A stretch of DNA of 64,000 nucleotides from Wenzhouxiangella sp. XN201 (lineage in GTDB: Bacteria > Pseudomonadota > Gammaproteobacteria > Xanthomonadales > Wenzhouxiangellaceae): the NCBI RefSeq assembly GCF_011008905.1, contig NZ_JAAIVI010000017.1, forward strand, positions 1,527,750-1,591,749, given 5' to 3'. Below the pieces are notes generated by a model, which was not told where the DNA came from, ran no database searches, and worked only from the letters and a program-made list of their open reading frames with translations. Made by a program: the position numbers and the translations under genes. Shown in pieces: positions 37,069 through 46,555 of the stretch (positions are counted from its first letter, which is position 1; every line of letters starts with the position of its first letter).

Positions 37069-38549
37069 GCCAGAACCAGCCGCGCAGAATCGCCATCATC
37101 GGCGGCAGCCGCATTCCGTTCTGCCGCTCCGGCTCCCTCTACGCCGACCAGACCAACCTGGACATGCTCACCGCCGCTTTCCAGGGCGTCGTCGACCGCT
37201 ACAAACTGTCGGGCAGGAAACTCGACCAGGTCATCGCCGGTGCGGTGACAACCCACTCCAAGGACTGGAACCTGGCGCGGGAGGCGGTATTGTCGACCGA
37301 CCTGTCGCCGCTGACGCCAGCCGTGACCATGCAGCAGGCCTGTGGCACCAGCCTGCAGGCCGCCCTGCTGGCCGGCAGCCAGATCGCCGCGGGCGAGATC
37401 GAATGCGCTCTCGTCGGCGGCACCGACACCACATCGGATGTTCCGATCGTATTCAAACGACGCTTCGCCCAGCGACTGATGCAGCTCAACAAGGCGAAGA
37501 CCTTCGGTCAGAAGCTCAAGGCTTTCAAGGGATTCAGTCCTGCGGAGTTGGCGCCGCAGCCGCCGCGAAATTCCGAGCCGCGCACCGGGCTGTCCATGGG
37601 GGAGCATTGCGAACGCATGGCGCGTGAGTGGCAGGTGACCCGGAAGGAACAGGACGAGCTGGCGCTGGACAGTCACCACAAGGCCGCCGAGGCCTGGGAC
37701 AGCGGCTTCTTCGACGACCTGGTCAAGCCCCACAACGGCGTCATCCGCGACAACATCGTGCGACCGGACACGACGCTGGAGAAGCTTGCCAGTCTCAAGC
37801 CGGTTTTCGACCGTTCGCGCAACGGCACGCTCACGGCCGGCAATTCGACCAGCCTGAGCGACGGGGCCGCAGCCGTGCTGCTGGCCTCCGAGGAGTGGGC
37901 GCGCGAACACGATCTGCCCGTACTGGCCTGGTTGACCCATTCGCGCACCGCCGCGGTCGATTATGTCTCCGGCGATGAAGGCCTGCTGATGGCGCCGACC
38001 GTCGCGGTCTCGGAAATGCTCGACCGAGCCGGCCTGGCGCTGCAGGATTTCGATTTCTACGAGATTCACGAGGCCTTCGCCGCCCAGGTGCTTTGCACCC
38101 TCAAGGCCTGGGAGTCCGAGCAGTATTGCCGGGAGCGCCTTGGCCGCGACCAGCCGCTGGGCAGTGTCGACCGCAGCAAGATGAACGTGCATGGCGGCTC
38201 GGTTGCCATCGGCCATCCGTTCGCGGCAACCGGGGCGCGAATCGTCGCCACGCTCGCTCACATCCTCGAGAAAGCCGGTTCCGGCCGCGGCCTGATTTCC
38301 GTCTGTACGGCCGGCGGCATGGGCGTGGCCGCCATCATCGAGCGCGACAACAACGGCTCGAGCGGTCGCGGCCGAGGCACCAAGGCGGTCGATCAGTCAA
38401 GCTCCGAGACCACCAAATCTTCCACAGCGAGCGGCAAGAAGACCGCCAGCAAAAAGAAGAAGAAAAAGACAAAGAAAAAGACCGCCAGGAAGTCGGCCGA
38501 TAAAACCGCGGCCGATACCTCGGCACCAGGCACGGGCGAACAAAGCTGA
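37065..38549 (+). CDS. fadI: Acetyl-CoA acyltransferase with lysine-rich C-terminal tail
   Basis: Thiolase that cleaves 3-ketoacyl-CoA, partner of FadJ. The ATG at 37065 gives 494 residues. The nucleophile Cys is in TMQQACGTSLQAALLAG; His is in FYEIHEAFAAQVL and VAIGHPFAATGAR; the proton-relay Cys is in ISVCTAGGMGVAAI. The enzyme core ends near residue 433, the normal length of FadI. Then come about 60 residues rich in Ser, Thr and Lys, including a run of six Lys, absent from typical thiolases. The tail is translated in the same frame up to the stop. Confidence 0.93.
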   Translation: MSQNQPRRIAIIGGSRIPFCRSGSLYADQTNLDMLTAAFQGVVDRYKLSGRKLDQVIAGAVTTHSKDWNLAREAVLSTDLSPLTPAVTMQQACGTSLQAALLAGSQIAAGEIECALVGGTDTTSDVPIVFKRRFAQRLMQLNKAKTFGQKLKAFKGFSPAELAPQPPRNSEPRTGLSMGEHCERMAREWQVTRKEQDELALDSHHKAAEAWDSGFFDDLVKPHNGVIRDNIVRPDTTLEKLASLKPVFDRSRNGTLTAGNSTSLSDGAAAVLLASEEWAREHDLPVLAWLTHSRTAAVDYVSGDEGLLMAPTVAVSEMLDRAGLALQDFDFYEIHEAFAAQVLCTLKAWESEQYCRERLGRDQPLGSVDRSKMNVHGGSVAIGHPFAATGARIVATLAHILEKAGSGRGLISVCTAGGMGVAAIIERDNNGSSGRGRGTKAVDQSSSETTKSSTASGKKTASKKKKKKTKKKTARKSADKTAADTSAPGTGEQS

Positions 38550-38572
38550 CCGAGCGGAGCAGTCGAAAGGGC

Positions 38573-39121
38573 TTGCTCGGGCCCGCCCTGCTCTTCCAGG
38601 GCGGCATCATCGCGCTTGCCCTGATTCTCGGACGCCTGCTGGGAATCGAACCCTGGCTGGAGATGCAATGGACTCTGGCTGCCGTGGCAGCCGGCCTGGC
38701 GGCCACGCTGCCGCTGGCGGCGACGCTCGTGTTTGTTCCGCTGGAACAATGGCGCTGGGCCAGGCAACTGAGCGCCCAGATTCGAAGCTTCCTGCACACC
38801 CTTTTCGACGGTGCCCCGTTCGGGGCCATTGCGCTCGTCTCCCTGCTGGCCGGAATCGGCGAGGAAATGCTGTTCCGGGGCCTGATCCAGGACGGCCTGA
38901 GCCAGGCCTGGCATCCGGTGCCGGCGCTATTGATCGCTTCTGTCCTGTTCGGCCTGGCACACGCGGTGTCGCCCGCCTACTGGCTGCTCGCCTCCCTGAT
39001 GGGCCTGTATCTCGGGGCAGTTCACCTGTGGAGCGGCAACCTGCTGGTGGTAATCATCATCCACGCCGCCTACGACTGGATTGCCATCCAATACTACTTG
39101 CGTCGGGACCGGTTACCATGA
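38573..39121 (+). CDS. CPBP-family intramembrane protease
   Basis: Membrane protein of 182 residues with about five helices. The three CPBP/Abi motifs are present: Glu97-Glu98...Arg102 in GEEMLFRG, His130 in FGLAHAV, and His164 in IIHAAYD. CPBP proteins include Rce1-like glutamate intramembrane proteases; substrate unknown. The start is uncertain: TTG at 38573 is used here, but the frame is open upstream to a CTG overlapping the fadI stop, which would add basic residues before the first helix. It lies 24 bases after fadI and 28 before the kinase. Confidence 0.75.
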   Translation: MLGPALLFQGGIIALALILGRLLGIEPWLEMQWTLAAVAAGLAATLPLAATLVFVPLEQWRWARQLSAQIRSFLHTLFDGAPFGAIALVSLLAGIGEEMLFRGLIQDGLSQAWHPVPALLIASVLFGLAHAVSPAYWLLASLMGLYLGAVHLWSGNLLVVIIIHAAYDWIAIQYYLRRDRLP

Positions 39122-39149
39122 TGGTTCCCATCCCGGACTGGACTGACTG

Positions 39150-40853
39150 ATGGAGCGAATTGGGCGCTATCGGATTGAGCGCGAACTGGGCCGCGGCTCG
39201 ATGTCGATTGTCTACGAAGCCTTCGACCCGCACATCAACCGCCATCTGGCCGTCAAGGTGCTGCGCGAACATTACGCCCGCGACCTCAAGAGCCGCCAGC
39301 GCTTCCTGCGCGAGGCACGTTCGGCCGGTGGGCTGAGCCACGCCAACATCGTGACCGTATTCGACGTCGGCCAGCACGAGGGGCTGCCCTACCTGGTGAT
39401 GGAGCGCCTGCGCGGCCAGAGCCTCGAGGAATACCTGGAGGATGGCGGCCAGCTCGAGACCCGCGAGATCCTGGGCATCGCCATTCAACTGGCCGGGGCC
39501 CTCAAGTATGCGCACGACCGCCGGGTGATCCACCGCGACGTCAAGCCTTCCAACATCTATTTCGACCCGCAATCCGGCCTGGTCAAGCTGGTCGATTTCG
39601 GCATCGCCGCGATTACCGACGCCGAGCGCAGTACCGGCGGCGGCGCTGCCGGCGACAATATCGTCGGCACACCGCGCTACATGGCGCCGGAACAGATTCA
39701 GGGTCATGAGCTCGACGGTCGCGCCGACCTCTACTCACTCGGCGTCGTGCTCTATCGCATGCTGGCCGGCAGCGCACCCTTCCAGGCCGAGTCGATGGGC
39801 AGCCTGATTCACCAGATCGTTCATCGACCACCGCCGGCGCTCGAACCCCGGGACGAATACACACCGGTCGATTTGATCAGTCTGGTCAACCGCATGCTGG
39901 CCAAGGATCCGGAAGCCCGACCGACCAGTGGCTCGATGGTGCTCGAGGAACTGCAGGAAATCCGCGCCGACATGGAGCGCGGCCTGCTTAACACCTTCCG
40001 CGGCCGATCCGGAGCCTGGCACTGGCCGGCGGCGCTCGGACTGGCCCTGATGCTCGTTCTGGGCGGCGGATTGACCTGGGTGTATCACAGCCAGACCGCG
40101 GCCATGACCGAATCAACGTACGGCTACGGCGACGCGCTGGCCAGCGTCATCGCCCGTGAGACGGCCTACGAGATGATGCTCGAGGATGCTACGGCCCTGT
40201 CCAACCTGGTCTCGGACTTCTCGGTCAATCCGAGAGTCAGCTACCTGCATGTCATTGACCGCACCGGCCGCGTACTGGCCAGCACCGACCCCTTCCTGCA
40301 GGGCGAGCCGCGACCCGAACCCAACCGCGCGGTGATCGAACGCGAACAAGGGGGTGTGCGCCTGCTTACGCGCGAGGACGGACACCTCGAATTTCGCACG
40401 CCCATACGCTTCCAGGCCAGTCGCCTCGGCGAGGTGCAGCTGGGCGTGGACGCCAGCGATCTCGAATCCGCAGCGCGCACCACTCTGACGATGCTGGCCA
40501 TGGTGTTCGTCGTCACCCTGATCGTGGTCGCGATCGGCTTCAGCATCATGGTGCGACGCCAGCAACGTTCCCTCCAGCGCCTCAGCCGTGGCCTGCAGCG
40601 TCTTGCCCGCGGCCAGTACGAAGCCCGTCTCGAAGCGGGCGGCCCCGACCCCTTCGTTCCTGTCTACCAGCACTTCAATGACCTGGCCAATCGGCTTGAG
40701 GAACGCCACGGCTACTTGCGTCACAAACCGCTGTCCCGCCCGCTGCCCCGGCTCAAGGGCGATGACCTGGAGGCGACCCTGGAAATGGACACGCCAGAAG
40801 ACGAAAGCACGAATGTGCTCCCGCTACCCAAGAACAAGCACGGCGGCGACTGA
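39150..40853 (+). CDS. Membrane Ser/Thr protein kinase with periplasmic sensor and HAMP
   Basis: A 567-residue protein. The N-terminal Hanks-type kinase (about 7-270) is complete: LGRGSMSIVYEA loop, Lys36 in LAVKVL, Asp130 in HRDVKPSN, Asp149 in DFG, and YMAPEQ. Two membrane helices (about 290-311 and 448-470) flank a periplasmic domain with a PAS/Cache-like segment (VSYLHVIDRTGRVLASTDPFL). A HAMP-like region follows (RRQQRSLQRLSRGLQRLARGQYE). Bacterial Hanks kinases usually end in PASTA or beta-propeller domains; a sensor of chemoreceptor type is less common. It lies in the fadJ-fadI-CPBP operon and no phosphatase gene is adjacent. Confidence 0.88.
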   Translation: MERIGRYRIERELGRGSMSIVYEAFDPHINRHLAVKVLREHYARDLKSRQRFLREARSAGGLSHANIVTVFDVGQHEGLPYLVMERLRGQSLEEYLEDGGQLETREILGIAIQLAGALKYAHDRRVIHRDVKPSNIYFDPQSGLVKLVDFGIAAITDAERSTGGGAAGDNIVGTPRYMAPEQIQGHELDGRADLYSLGVVLYRMLAGSAPFQAESMGSLIHQIVHRPPPALEPRDEYTPVDLISLVNRMLAKDPEARPTSGSMVLEELQEIRADMERGLLNTFRGRSGAWHWPAALGLALMLVLGGGLTWVYHSQTAAMTESTYGYGDALASVIARETAYEMMLEDATALSNLVSDFSVNPRVSYLHVIDRTGRVLASTDPFLQGEPRPEPNRAVIEREQGGVRLLTREDGHLEFRTPIRFQASRLGEVQLGVDASDLESAARTTLTMLAMVFVVTLIVVAIGFSIMVRRQQRSLQRLSRGLQRLARGQYEARLEAGGPDPFVPVYQHFNDLANRLEERHGYLRHKPLSRPLPRLKGDDLEATLEMDTPEDESTNVLPLPKNKHGGD

Positions 40854-40876
40854 CCAAAACAACCGGGAGATTGCAG

Positions 40877-41998
40877 CTAGTCGGGCTCCATCGCTTCGAG
40901 CCTGCGCTGAACGCGCCTGGCCCGCTCCAGATAGACCGCGGCCGGTTCGAAATCCGGATCGATCTCGAGCACCCGCTGCCACAGGCGGATCGCTTCGCTC
41001 ACCTCCTGATCGCGCCACGCCGTCAGCGCGCCGGCATGGTAATGATCGCTCAAGGCTTGCATCAAGCCGTCCGGCCACTCCAGTTCCAGATCGGAATCGG
41101 ATGTCGCGTCTTCGCCGAGCACTCCGTGCGAGCCCAGCAAGTCGAATGCCGCGTCGTAGTCGTTGCGTGTGACCAGAGTGTGCGCTTCGAGGACGGCCAG
41201 CCGGGTCTCGACCCGCGAGCGCTCACGAGCGAACGCATCCGGCCTCGCCTGCTCATTCAGCCAGGGCTCGACCTGATCGAGAATCTGGATTGCCCGCTCC
41301 GGATCATCGTTTCGACGCGCCGCCACCGACCGCTCGATGGCCAGTTCGGCGAGGCTCGTCTGGCCGTTTCGATCAAGCCCACCGGATCGTGCGGCCGACA
41401 GCAGCAGGTCATAAGCGCGATCCTGGCGACCTTCGGCTCGAAGTTCTGCCACCCGCTCGACCGGCCCCGCACTCGTGACGGTCTCAGCCGGATCGGGCGC
41501 TGCTGACTCCACCGGGTCTTCTGCCGGTTCAAGCGCTTCGGGAGCCGGTACCTTGAGGCGCTGGCCGGGACGCAGCAGTCGCGGCCGCTCGATATCGTTG
41601 AGTCGGGCCAGCGAATGGAACAGCAGCGGATTGCCGGCATAACGATCGGCCAGCACGGACAAACTGTCACCGGACTCGACCTCGATCTCGACAAAGTCTT
41701 CACCCAGGAGCGCCTCCGGCACGTCCCGAATCTGGCGCATCAGCAGTCTGGCTGTGCCATGCTCGGGCTGTTGTGCCAGCAGGGCGTCGAGCGCTGCCTC
41801 GGCCTGATCGATCCGCCCCTCCTGGAGATGAGCTATGGCCTCGCCGATCGATGGAGCCACCGGCTCGACCACCCCGGACTGGTCCGGAAGCGCCTGTTCA
41901 TCTTCCCGCTGCGGCATGAACTGACAGCCGGCCAGCAACAGCACCAGGATCACCGCATAGGGACGAATTGCCGGGTAATTTCGATATCGACGGGTCAT
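40877..41998 (-). CDS. LysM-domain lipoprotein with TPR-like repeats
   Basis: I used the ATG at 41998 (MTRRYRNYPAIRPYAVIL), giving 373 residues with a lipoprotein signal ending LLLAGC (Cys25). An ATG at 42040 overlapping the dctM stop is the alternative and gives a longer basic lead. Residues about 105-155 form a LysM peptidoglycan-binding domain (VESGDSLSVLADRYAGNP then LRPGQRLKVP). Before and after it are helical TPR-like stretches (EAIAHLQEGRIDQAEAALDA and EAIRLWQRVLEIDPDFEPA). It is the last gene of the folD-TRAP operon. Its role in the transporter is unknown. Confidence 0.8.
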   Translation of the reverse strand: MTRRYRNYPAIRPYAVILVLLLAGCQFMPQREDEQALPDQSGVVEPVAPSIGEAIAHLQEGRIDQAEAALDALLAQQPEHGTARLLMRQIRDVPEALLGEDFVEIEVESGDSLSVLADRYAGNPLLFHSLARLNDIERPRLLRPGQRLKVPAPEALEPAEDPVESAAPDPAETVTSAGPVERVAELRAEGRQDRAYDLLLSAARSGGLDRNGQTSLAELAIERSVAARRNDDPERAIQILDQVEPWLNEQARPDAFARERSRVETRLAVLEAHTLVTRNDYDAAFDLLGSHGVLGEDATSDSDLELEWPDGLMQALSDHYHAGALTAWRDQEVSEAIRLWQRVLEIDPDFEPAAVYLERARRVQRRLEAMEPD

Positions 41999-42036
41999 GA
42001 TGTCCGGCAGTCTGCTTCGCCGCGATCTCAGCATGC

Positions 42037-43311
42037 TCATCCCCGCAGCCCCGGCAGGGCGAGACTCAGCGCCGGCCAGCCGGTAATCACCAGCAAGGCG
42101 ATCAGCAGCAGCCCCAGGAATGGCAACGTGGCACGCCACACGGTCAGGATATCGCGCTCGAAGCGATGACTGGCCAGAAACAGGTTGATGCCCACCGGCG
42201 GCGTGCAGTAGCCGATCTGCAAATTGGCCAGAAAGATCACGCCCAGGTGGACCGGATCAACACCAAAGGCCAGCGCAACCGGAATGATCAGCGGTGCCAG
42301 GATGACCAGCGCGGCGAAGATATCGAGCAGCATGCCGGCAACCAGCAGCAGCACGTTGACCATCAGCAGAAAGACAAGTCGGCTGTCGATCTTCGGCTCG
42401 ATCCACTCGAACAGACGCTGCGGTACACCGGCATCGATCATCACGTTGGTCGACGCCATCGACATGCCCAGCACCACCAGGATGGCGGCCACAAGCACCA
42501 TGGCCTCGGTCACGATTCCGGGCAGACGGCTGAGCGGGATCTCCCGGCGAATGAGCAGCAGCGAGATCAACACCCAGGCCGCTGTCACGACTGCCGCTTC
42601 GACTACCAGCAGCCAGCCCGAATAGATGCCGCCGAGCACCACGAAAGGCAGCGGCAATTCCCACAGGTTGTCTCTCAGCACCGCACCCAGCGGCCGGCGC
42701 CGCGCCTGGCTCGGTGCGGCCCCTCGCCGCACCCAGACAGCATAGCCGGCCATCAGGGCGAGCATCAGCAATCCGGGGAGCAGACCGGCCAGAAACAGGT
42801 CGTCGACACCGATGCCGGAACGCGGCGCGACCTGTTGAGCCACCACCGCATAGAGGATCAGCGGCAACGAGGGCGCGAACAGCACACCCAGACTCGAACC
42901 GGCGGTGACCATGCCCAGGCTGAATCGCTCCGGATAGCCGTCGTGCATCAGCGCCGGCAGCAGCAGACTGCCAAGCGCCACGACGGTGATCCCCGATGCG
43001 CCGGTAAAGGCCGTCATCAGGGCACACAGCACGAGTGCAATGACGGCCAGCCCGCCGGGCAACCAGCCCAGCGCCGACCGGGTCAGCTCGACCAAGCGGC
43101 GCGGTGCCTCGCTGTGGGCAAGCAACACACCGGCGAATGTGAACAGCGGGAGCGCGACAAGAACCGGCATTTCGCCGATGCGGGCGAATTCCATGGCGGC
43201 CAGGGCCGGGTCGAGCCCGGCCTGCCAATAGCCGCTCAATGCACCGATGGCTATGACGGCAAACAACGGCATGCCCACCAGGGCGAGCAGGACGAGGATC
43301 AGCAATATCAT
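42037..43311 (-). CDS. dctM: TRAP transporter large permease (DctM)
   Basis: Inner-membrane ion-coupled permease of a TRAP system. The ATG at 43311 (MILLILVLLALVGMPLFAVI) gives 424 residues and about twelve membrane helices. Family signatures include PVLVALPLFTFAGVLLAHSE near the N-terminus, AFTGASGITVVALGSLLLP, FSLGMVTAGSSLGVLFAPSL and GYCTPPVGINLFLAS. It overlaps dctQ by 4 bases. Sodium or proton coupling cannot be told from sequence alone. Confidence 0.94.
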   Translation of the reverse strand: MILLILVLLALVGMPLFAVIAIGALSGYWQAGLDPALAAMEFARIGEMPVLVALPLFTFAGVLLAHSEAPRRLVELTRSALGWLPGGLAVIALVLCALMTAFTGASGITVVALGSLLLPALMHDGYPERFSLGMVTAGSSLGVLFAPSLPLILYAVVAQQVAPRSGIGVDDLFLAGLLPGLLMLALMAGYAVWVRRGAAPSQARRRPLGAVLRDNLWELPLPFVVLGGIYSGWLLVVEAAVVTAAWVLISLLLIRREIPLSRLPGIVTEAMVLVAAILVVLGMSMASTNVMIDAGVPQRLFEWIEPKIDSRLVFLLMVNVLLLVAGMLLDIFAALVILAPLIIPVALAFGVDPVHLGVIFLANLQIGYCTPPVGINLFLASHRFERDILTVWRATLPFLGLLLIALLVITGWPALSLALPGLRG

Positions 43312-43829
43312 GCGGTCGGTTCTTCCCGTACCTGCCCGACCGGCGGCGCCAGGGTGTGGGCCAGAAAGCGCGCCGCCATGATGCCGAATCCGACCGGCAC
43401 GATCGACTGCACGACCCAGTTGGGCACGCCCAGAAAGGCCGTAGCCCGGAACTCGAACTCCAGTGCCACGATCTGCAAGCTGGTCCAGGTCAGGGCCAGG
43501 CAGACCAGGGCGGTCGCGGCAAACACGATGCGCCGCAGCATCGCCAGCGGCCGCGGCGACATCCAGCGCTCGATCAGGTCGATGCGGATATGCCGCAGCC
43601 GTCCGCTGGCAACCATGCCGCCGACCATCGCCAGCCACAGCACGATCGCGCGCATGGCGCCGTCGGCCCAGGGAAGGGCCATGTCGGCAAGATTGCGCAT
43701 GCCGATTTGTGTCAGGCCCAGCACGACCAGCGCCAGAAACAGCGCGGTGAGCACCCCCGACTCAAGGTGGCCAATGGCCCGCTCCAGAAGCGACCGTTCC
43801 TCGCGTTCCTCGCCTGCCTCAGCCTTCAT
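43308..43829 (-). CDS. dctQ: TRAP transporter small permease (DctQ)
   Basis: Small membrane subunit that associates with DctM. The ATG at 43829 (MKAEAGEEREERSLLERAIG) gives 173 residues with four helices (about 27-46, 56-72, 97-117, 137-157). The MALPWADGAMRAIVLWLAMVGG and RLRHIRIDLIERW segments are typical of DctQ. The start lies inside the dctP end (11-base overlap) and the stop overlaps dctM by 4 bases. Confidence 0.9.
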   Translation of the reverse strand: MKAEAGEEREERSLLERAIGHLESGVLTALFLALVVLGLTQIGMRNLADMALPWADGAMRAIVLWLAMVGGMVASGRLRHIRIDLIERWMSPRPLAMLRRIVFAATALVCLALTWTSLQIVALEFEFRATAFLGVPNWVVQSIVPVGFGIMAARFLAHTLAPPVGQVREEPTA

Positions 43830-44826
43830 CCCGCAGGCTCTCCAATCGCCGTTCGAGCCGATCCATGTGAGGCAATTCGAGCACGCCTTCGGACTGCATG
43901 CTCCGACGTGTGTCATGGGCCAGTTCGTGCCAGTGATCGACCAGGCCGGGCTCCGGCTGCAGGAACTCGATATCCTGATCCTCGAGCGCCTCGCGCGCCT
44001 CGGCGTTGTCGGCGAGATTGGAACGCTCGAGTCGCTCGAGCGCCTGCCGCAACTCCGCAACCAGAACCGACCGGTGATCCTCGGTCAAACGAGCGAGTGC
44101 GCGTTGATCGATTCCGATCGTGCCGGCGGTCATCAGCAGCGGCATGTCGAGCATGCTGCGGGCACGCGTGTGCCATTGCAGGATGATGGCCGCCGACGGC
44201 GTGGTCGCAAAGGTGTTGACCGCGCCGGTCTGGAGGGCGGTATAGACCTCCGAAATGGGTAGCGGCACCGGACTCGCACCAGCCCTATCCAGGGTGCGGC
44301 GCGAGGATTCGTCACCCACCGGCACCCAGACTCTCAGGTTTCTGTCGATTCCTTCCGGCCCGTCAACCGGCAGGGAACGATCGCTGAACAGGTAGGCAAA
44401 TCCGCCCAGGCTGATGCCCGGCACGACCATGCCGCCCTCGCCGAGTGCTTCGATGATGAGTGGGTCGAAGGTCTCACGCACAGCCTGCACTTCCTCGAGG
44501 TTCCGGAAAACGAAGGGCATTGAGTACAAATTGGCGGCCGGTGCCACCCGCGCGAGGTCTCCCAAGGTGAAGGCACCGCCGTGGAGCTGTCCAAGGCGCA
44601 TGCGACGCAGCACGGCCTCGGCATCACCCATCACGCCACCGGGGTAGAAGCGCAGACTGAGCTCACCCCCGGTTTGCGCTTCGATACGTTCGGCCGTGGC
44701 GCGCAATTCTTCCATCCAGGCTGAACCGTCCGGCGCGATGGTCGCCAGCTTGAGCGTCTGCGCTGAAGCCGGCCCGACCAGGCAGGCCAGAAGCAGCGTC
44801 AGTCCGATTCTTTGAATGAAGGGCAT
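43819..44826 (-). CDS. dctP: TRAP transporter solute-binding protein (DctP/TatP type)
   Basis: Periplasmic binding protein of 335 residues. A signal peptide ends near GPASA, after [17 protein letters not shown]. The mature chain begins TLKLATIAPDGSAWMEEL, with later LSLRFYPGGVMGDAEAVLRR and LPISEVYTALQTGAVNTF, which are DctP-family features. It lacks the Arg-centred carboxylate site in its standard spacing as far as I can judge, so the ligand is open. It is encoded right after a TatT lipoprotein, an arrangement known from Treponema TatP/TatT. It overlaps tatT by one base. Confidence 0.9.
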   Translation of the reverse strand: MPFIQRIGLTLLLACLVGPASAQTLKLATIAPDGSAWMEELRATAERIEAQTGGELSLRFYPGGVMGDAEAVLRRMRLGQLHGGAFTLGDLARVAPAANLYSMPFVFRNLEEVQAVRETFDPLIIEALGEGGMVVPGISLGGFAYLFSDRSLPVDGPEGIDRNLRVWVPVGDESSRRTLDRAGASPVPLPISEVYTALQTGAVNTFATTPSAAIILQWHTRARSMLDMPLLMTAGTIGIDQRALARLTEDHRSVLVAELRQALERLERSNLADNAEAREALEDQDIEFLQPEPGLVDHWHELAHDTRRSMQSEGVLELPHMDRLERRLESLRDEG

Positions 44827-45680
44827 CAGTCGAAAATCCTTTCAGTTTGTTCCAGCAGTTCGGCGGCGCGGTGGCGCGCCACGGCATTGACCAGTCGGTA
44901 GTCCGGATCGTCAACCTCGGCAGCCAGTACGCCTTCGAGCGAACTCACCCAAAGCTCGCGGTCGAACAACAGGCGGGCATAGTGATCGGCAAGCATGACA
45001 TCAACCAGCAGATTCCGACCCCGGGAAATTTCGCCGGCACGCTCGAAGTAGCGGCGGGCGCGATCGGGTTGCCCGCCCGCTGCTGGCGGGCGCTGCGAAT
45101 GGAGCACGGCCAGATAAAGCCAGGCCGCGCCATCATCGTGGGTCGGCGCCTCGTTGACGACCCAGTCGAGCAGCGCCTGGACCCGGGGCAGATCAGCCAG
45201 GGCGCCATATTCATCCGAATGGGCATCGATCCATCCGGTCCAGGTCGTGGCCAGTACGTAAACCGCCGACAGTTCATCCCGGCCCAGTTCGGCAACACGT
45301 GCCTCGAACGCCTCGTAGGGCAAGTCATGCAACTCGCACAATTGCGATGAGGTCAGGCAGGCGCCGGAACGGGCGTGCGACAGGGCGCGACGGGTCAGAC
45401 TACGCTGCCCTGCCCGATCGTCGGCGGCGAACAGGGCAGCGTGGGTCGCCGTCAGTCGGGCCGTTGTCAATCGCAGTGCGGCACTGTCGGGATTCGACTC
45501 CAGCCGAGCCTCGAGCAGCAACAGGTAGGCCGGCAGTGCATCGGCCACAGTGGCCGGATCCTCATACTGCCGTATGGCCGTCTCGAGGTCGTCGGCCAGG
45601 CGCGCGGTGGAGCGCTCGATGATGGCCGAACAGCCAGCGAGCAAGCACACGGCCAGCACGGCAATCCAGCGCAGCATCAT
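44826..45680 (-). CDS. tatT: TRAP transporter TatT-component lipoprotein
   Basis: A 284-residue lipoprotein: signal [17 protein letters not shown] with Cys17. The rest is helical and repeats TPR-like hairpins ([58 protein letters not shown]). This pattern and the place upstream of dctP match the TatT family, which in Treponema forms a trimer that binds the solute-binding protein and may channel hydrophobic ligands. It overlaps folD by 4 bases and dctP by one, so the operon is translationally linked. Confidence 0.82.
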   Translation of the reverse strand: MMLRWIAVLAVCLLAGCSAIIERSTARLADDLETAIRQYEDPATVADALPAYLLLLEARLESNPDSAALRLTTARLTATHAALFAADDRAGQRSLTRRALSHARSGACLTSSQLCELHDLPYEAFEARVAELGRDELSAVYVLATTWTGWIDAHSDEYGALADLPRVQALLDWVVNEAPTHDDGAAWLYLAVLHSQRPPAAGGQPDRARRYFERAGEISRGRNLLVDVMLADHYARLLFDRELWVSSLEGVLAAEVDDPDYRLVNAVARHRAAELLEQTERIFD

Positions 45681-46555
45681 GGCGCGCGAACCACCAGGCC
45701 AGCCGCCTCGGCGGTGTTCTGCAACAGGGTCGCCACGGTCATGGGTCCAACGCCCCCGGGCACCGGCGTGATCCAGTCAGCACGCCCGGACACGGCGTCA
45801 AAGTCGACGTCACCGTGCAGCTTGCCGTCGGATCCCCGCGTAATGCCGATATCGACCACGACCGCACCCTCGGCGACCCAGCCGGGGTCGATCAGGCCGG
45901 GCTTTCCGACCGCCACGCACAGCAGCTCTGCTCGCCGCACGTGCTCGGCCAGATCCCGGGTGAAGCGGTGGGCAATCGTCACCGTCGCGCCGGCCAGTAA
46001 CAGCTCAAGGGCAAGTGGCCGCCCGACGATATTCGAGGCACCGACGACCAGGCTGTTCATGCCCTTGGCATCGATACCGTGTGCCGCCAACAGGGTCATG
46101 ATGCCGCGCGGCGTACACGGGCGAAGCCCTGGATCCCTGACCGCGAGTCGCCCCATATTGACCGGGTGGAATCCGTCGACATCCTTTTCCGGAGAGATCC
46201 GACGGGTCACCATACGCTCGTCGAGATGACCCGGCAGGGGCAACTGGACGAGAATGCCGTCGACCGAATCGTCCCGGTTGAGCGCATCGATCAGGGCCAG
46301 CAACTCTCCCCGACCGACACCGTGGGCAAGTCGCTGCGTTGTGGAGACTATGCCGGCCCGGTCACAGGCGCGGATCTTGTTGTTGACGTAAACCTGCGAG
46401 GCCGGGTCGTCGCCGACCAGAATGACGGCCAGCCCCGGGGCACGACCGCCCTCGGCCACGTGAGTGTCGACCGCGTCTGCGACATTGGCGATCAGGCGAT
46501 CGGCGACGGCACGACCGTCAAGAATGCGGGCTCTGGCGTTCGTCATGGCCGACAT
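45677..46555 (-). CDS. folD: Methylenetetrahydrofolate dehydrogenase / methenyltetrahydrofolate cyclohydrolase
   Basis: Interconverts one-carbon folates with NADP+. The ATG at 46555 gives 292 residues; an in-frame ATG at 46546 is possible. Catalytic Lys60 is in [14 protein letters not shown], the [13 protein letters not shown] motif is intact, and the cofactor site is [16 protein letters not shown]. The C-terminus [16 protein letters not shown] is standard. It is the first gene of the leftward operon continuing into tatT and the TRAP transporter, an uncommon neighbourhood for folD. Confidence 0.95.
   Translation of the reverse strand: MSAMTNARARILDGRAVADRLIANVADAVDTHVAEGGRAPGLAVILVGDDPASQVYVNNKIRACDRAGIVSTTQRLAHGVGRGELLALIDALNRDDSVDGILVQLPLPGHLDERMVTRRISPEKDVDGFHPVNMGRLAVRDPGLRPCTPRGIMTLLAAHGIDAKGMNSLVVGASNIVGRPLALELLLAGATVTIAHRFTRDLAEHVRRAELLCVAVGKPGLIDPGWVAEGAVVVDIGITRGSDGKLHGDVDFDAVSGRADWITPVPGGVGPMTVATLLQNTAEAAGLVVRAP

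Noticed and set aside
38396-38549. A frameshift creating the FadI tail
   Set aside because: The frame stays open without interruption from the thiolase core and the codons AAG/AAA/GAC/GCC look normal, so I treat the tail as real pending checks.
42166-44262. A 698-codon plus-strand frame opposite the TRAP permease genes
   Set aside because: It is extremely rich in His, Gln and Arg, the reverse complement of hydrophobic membrane codons, so a shadow.
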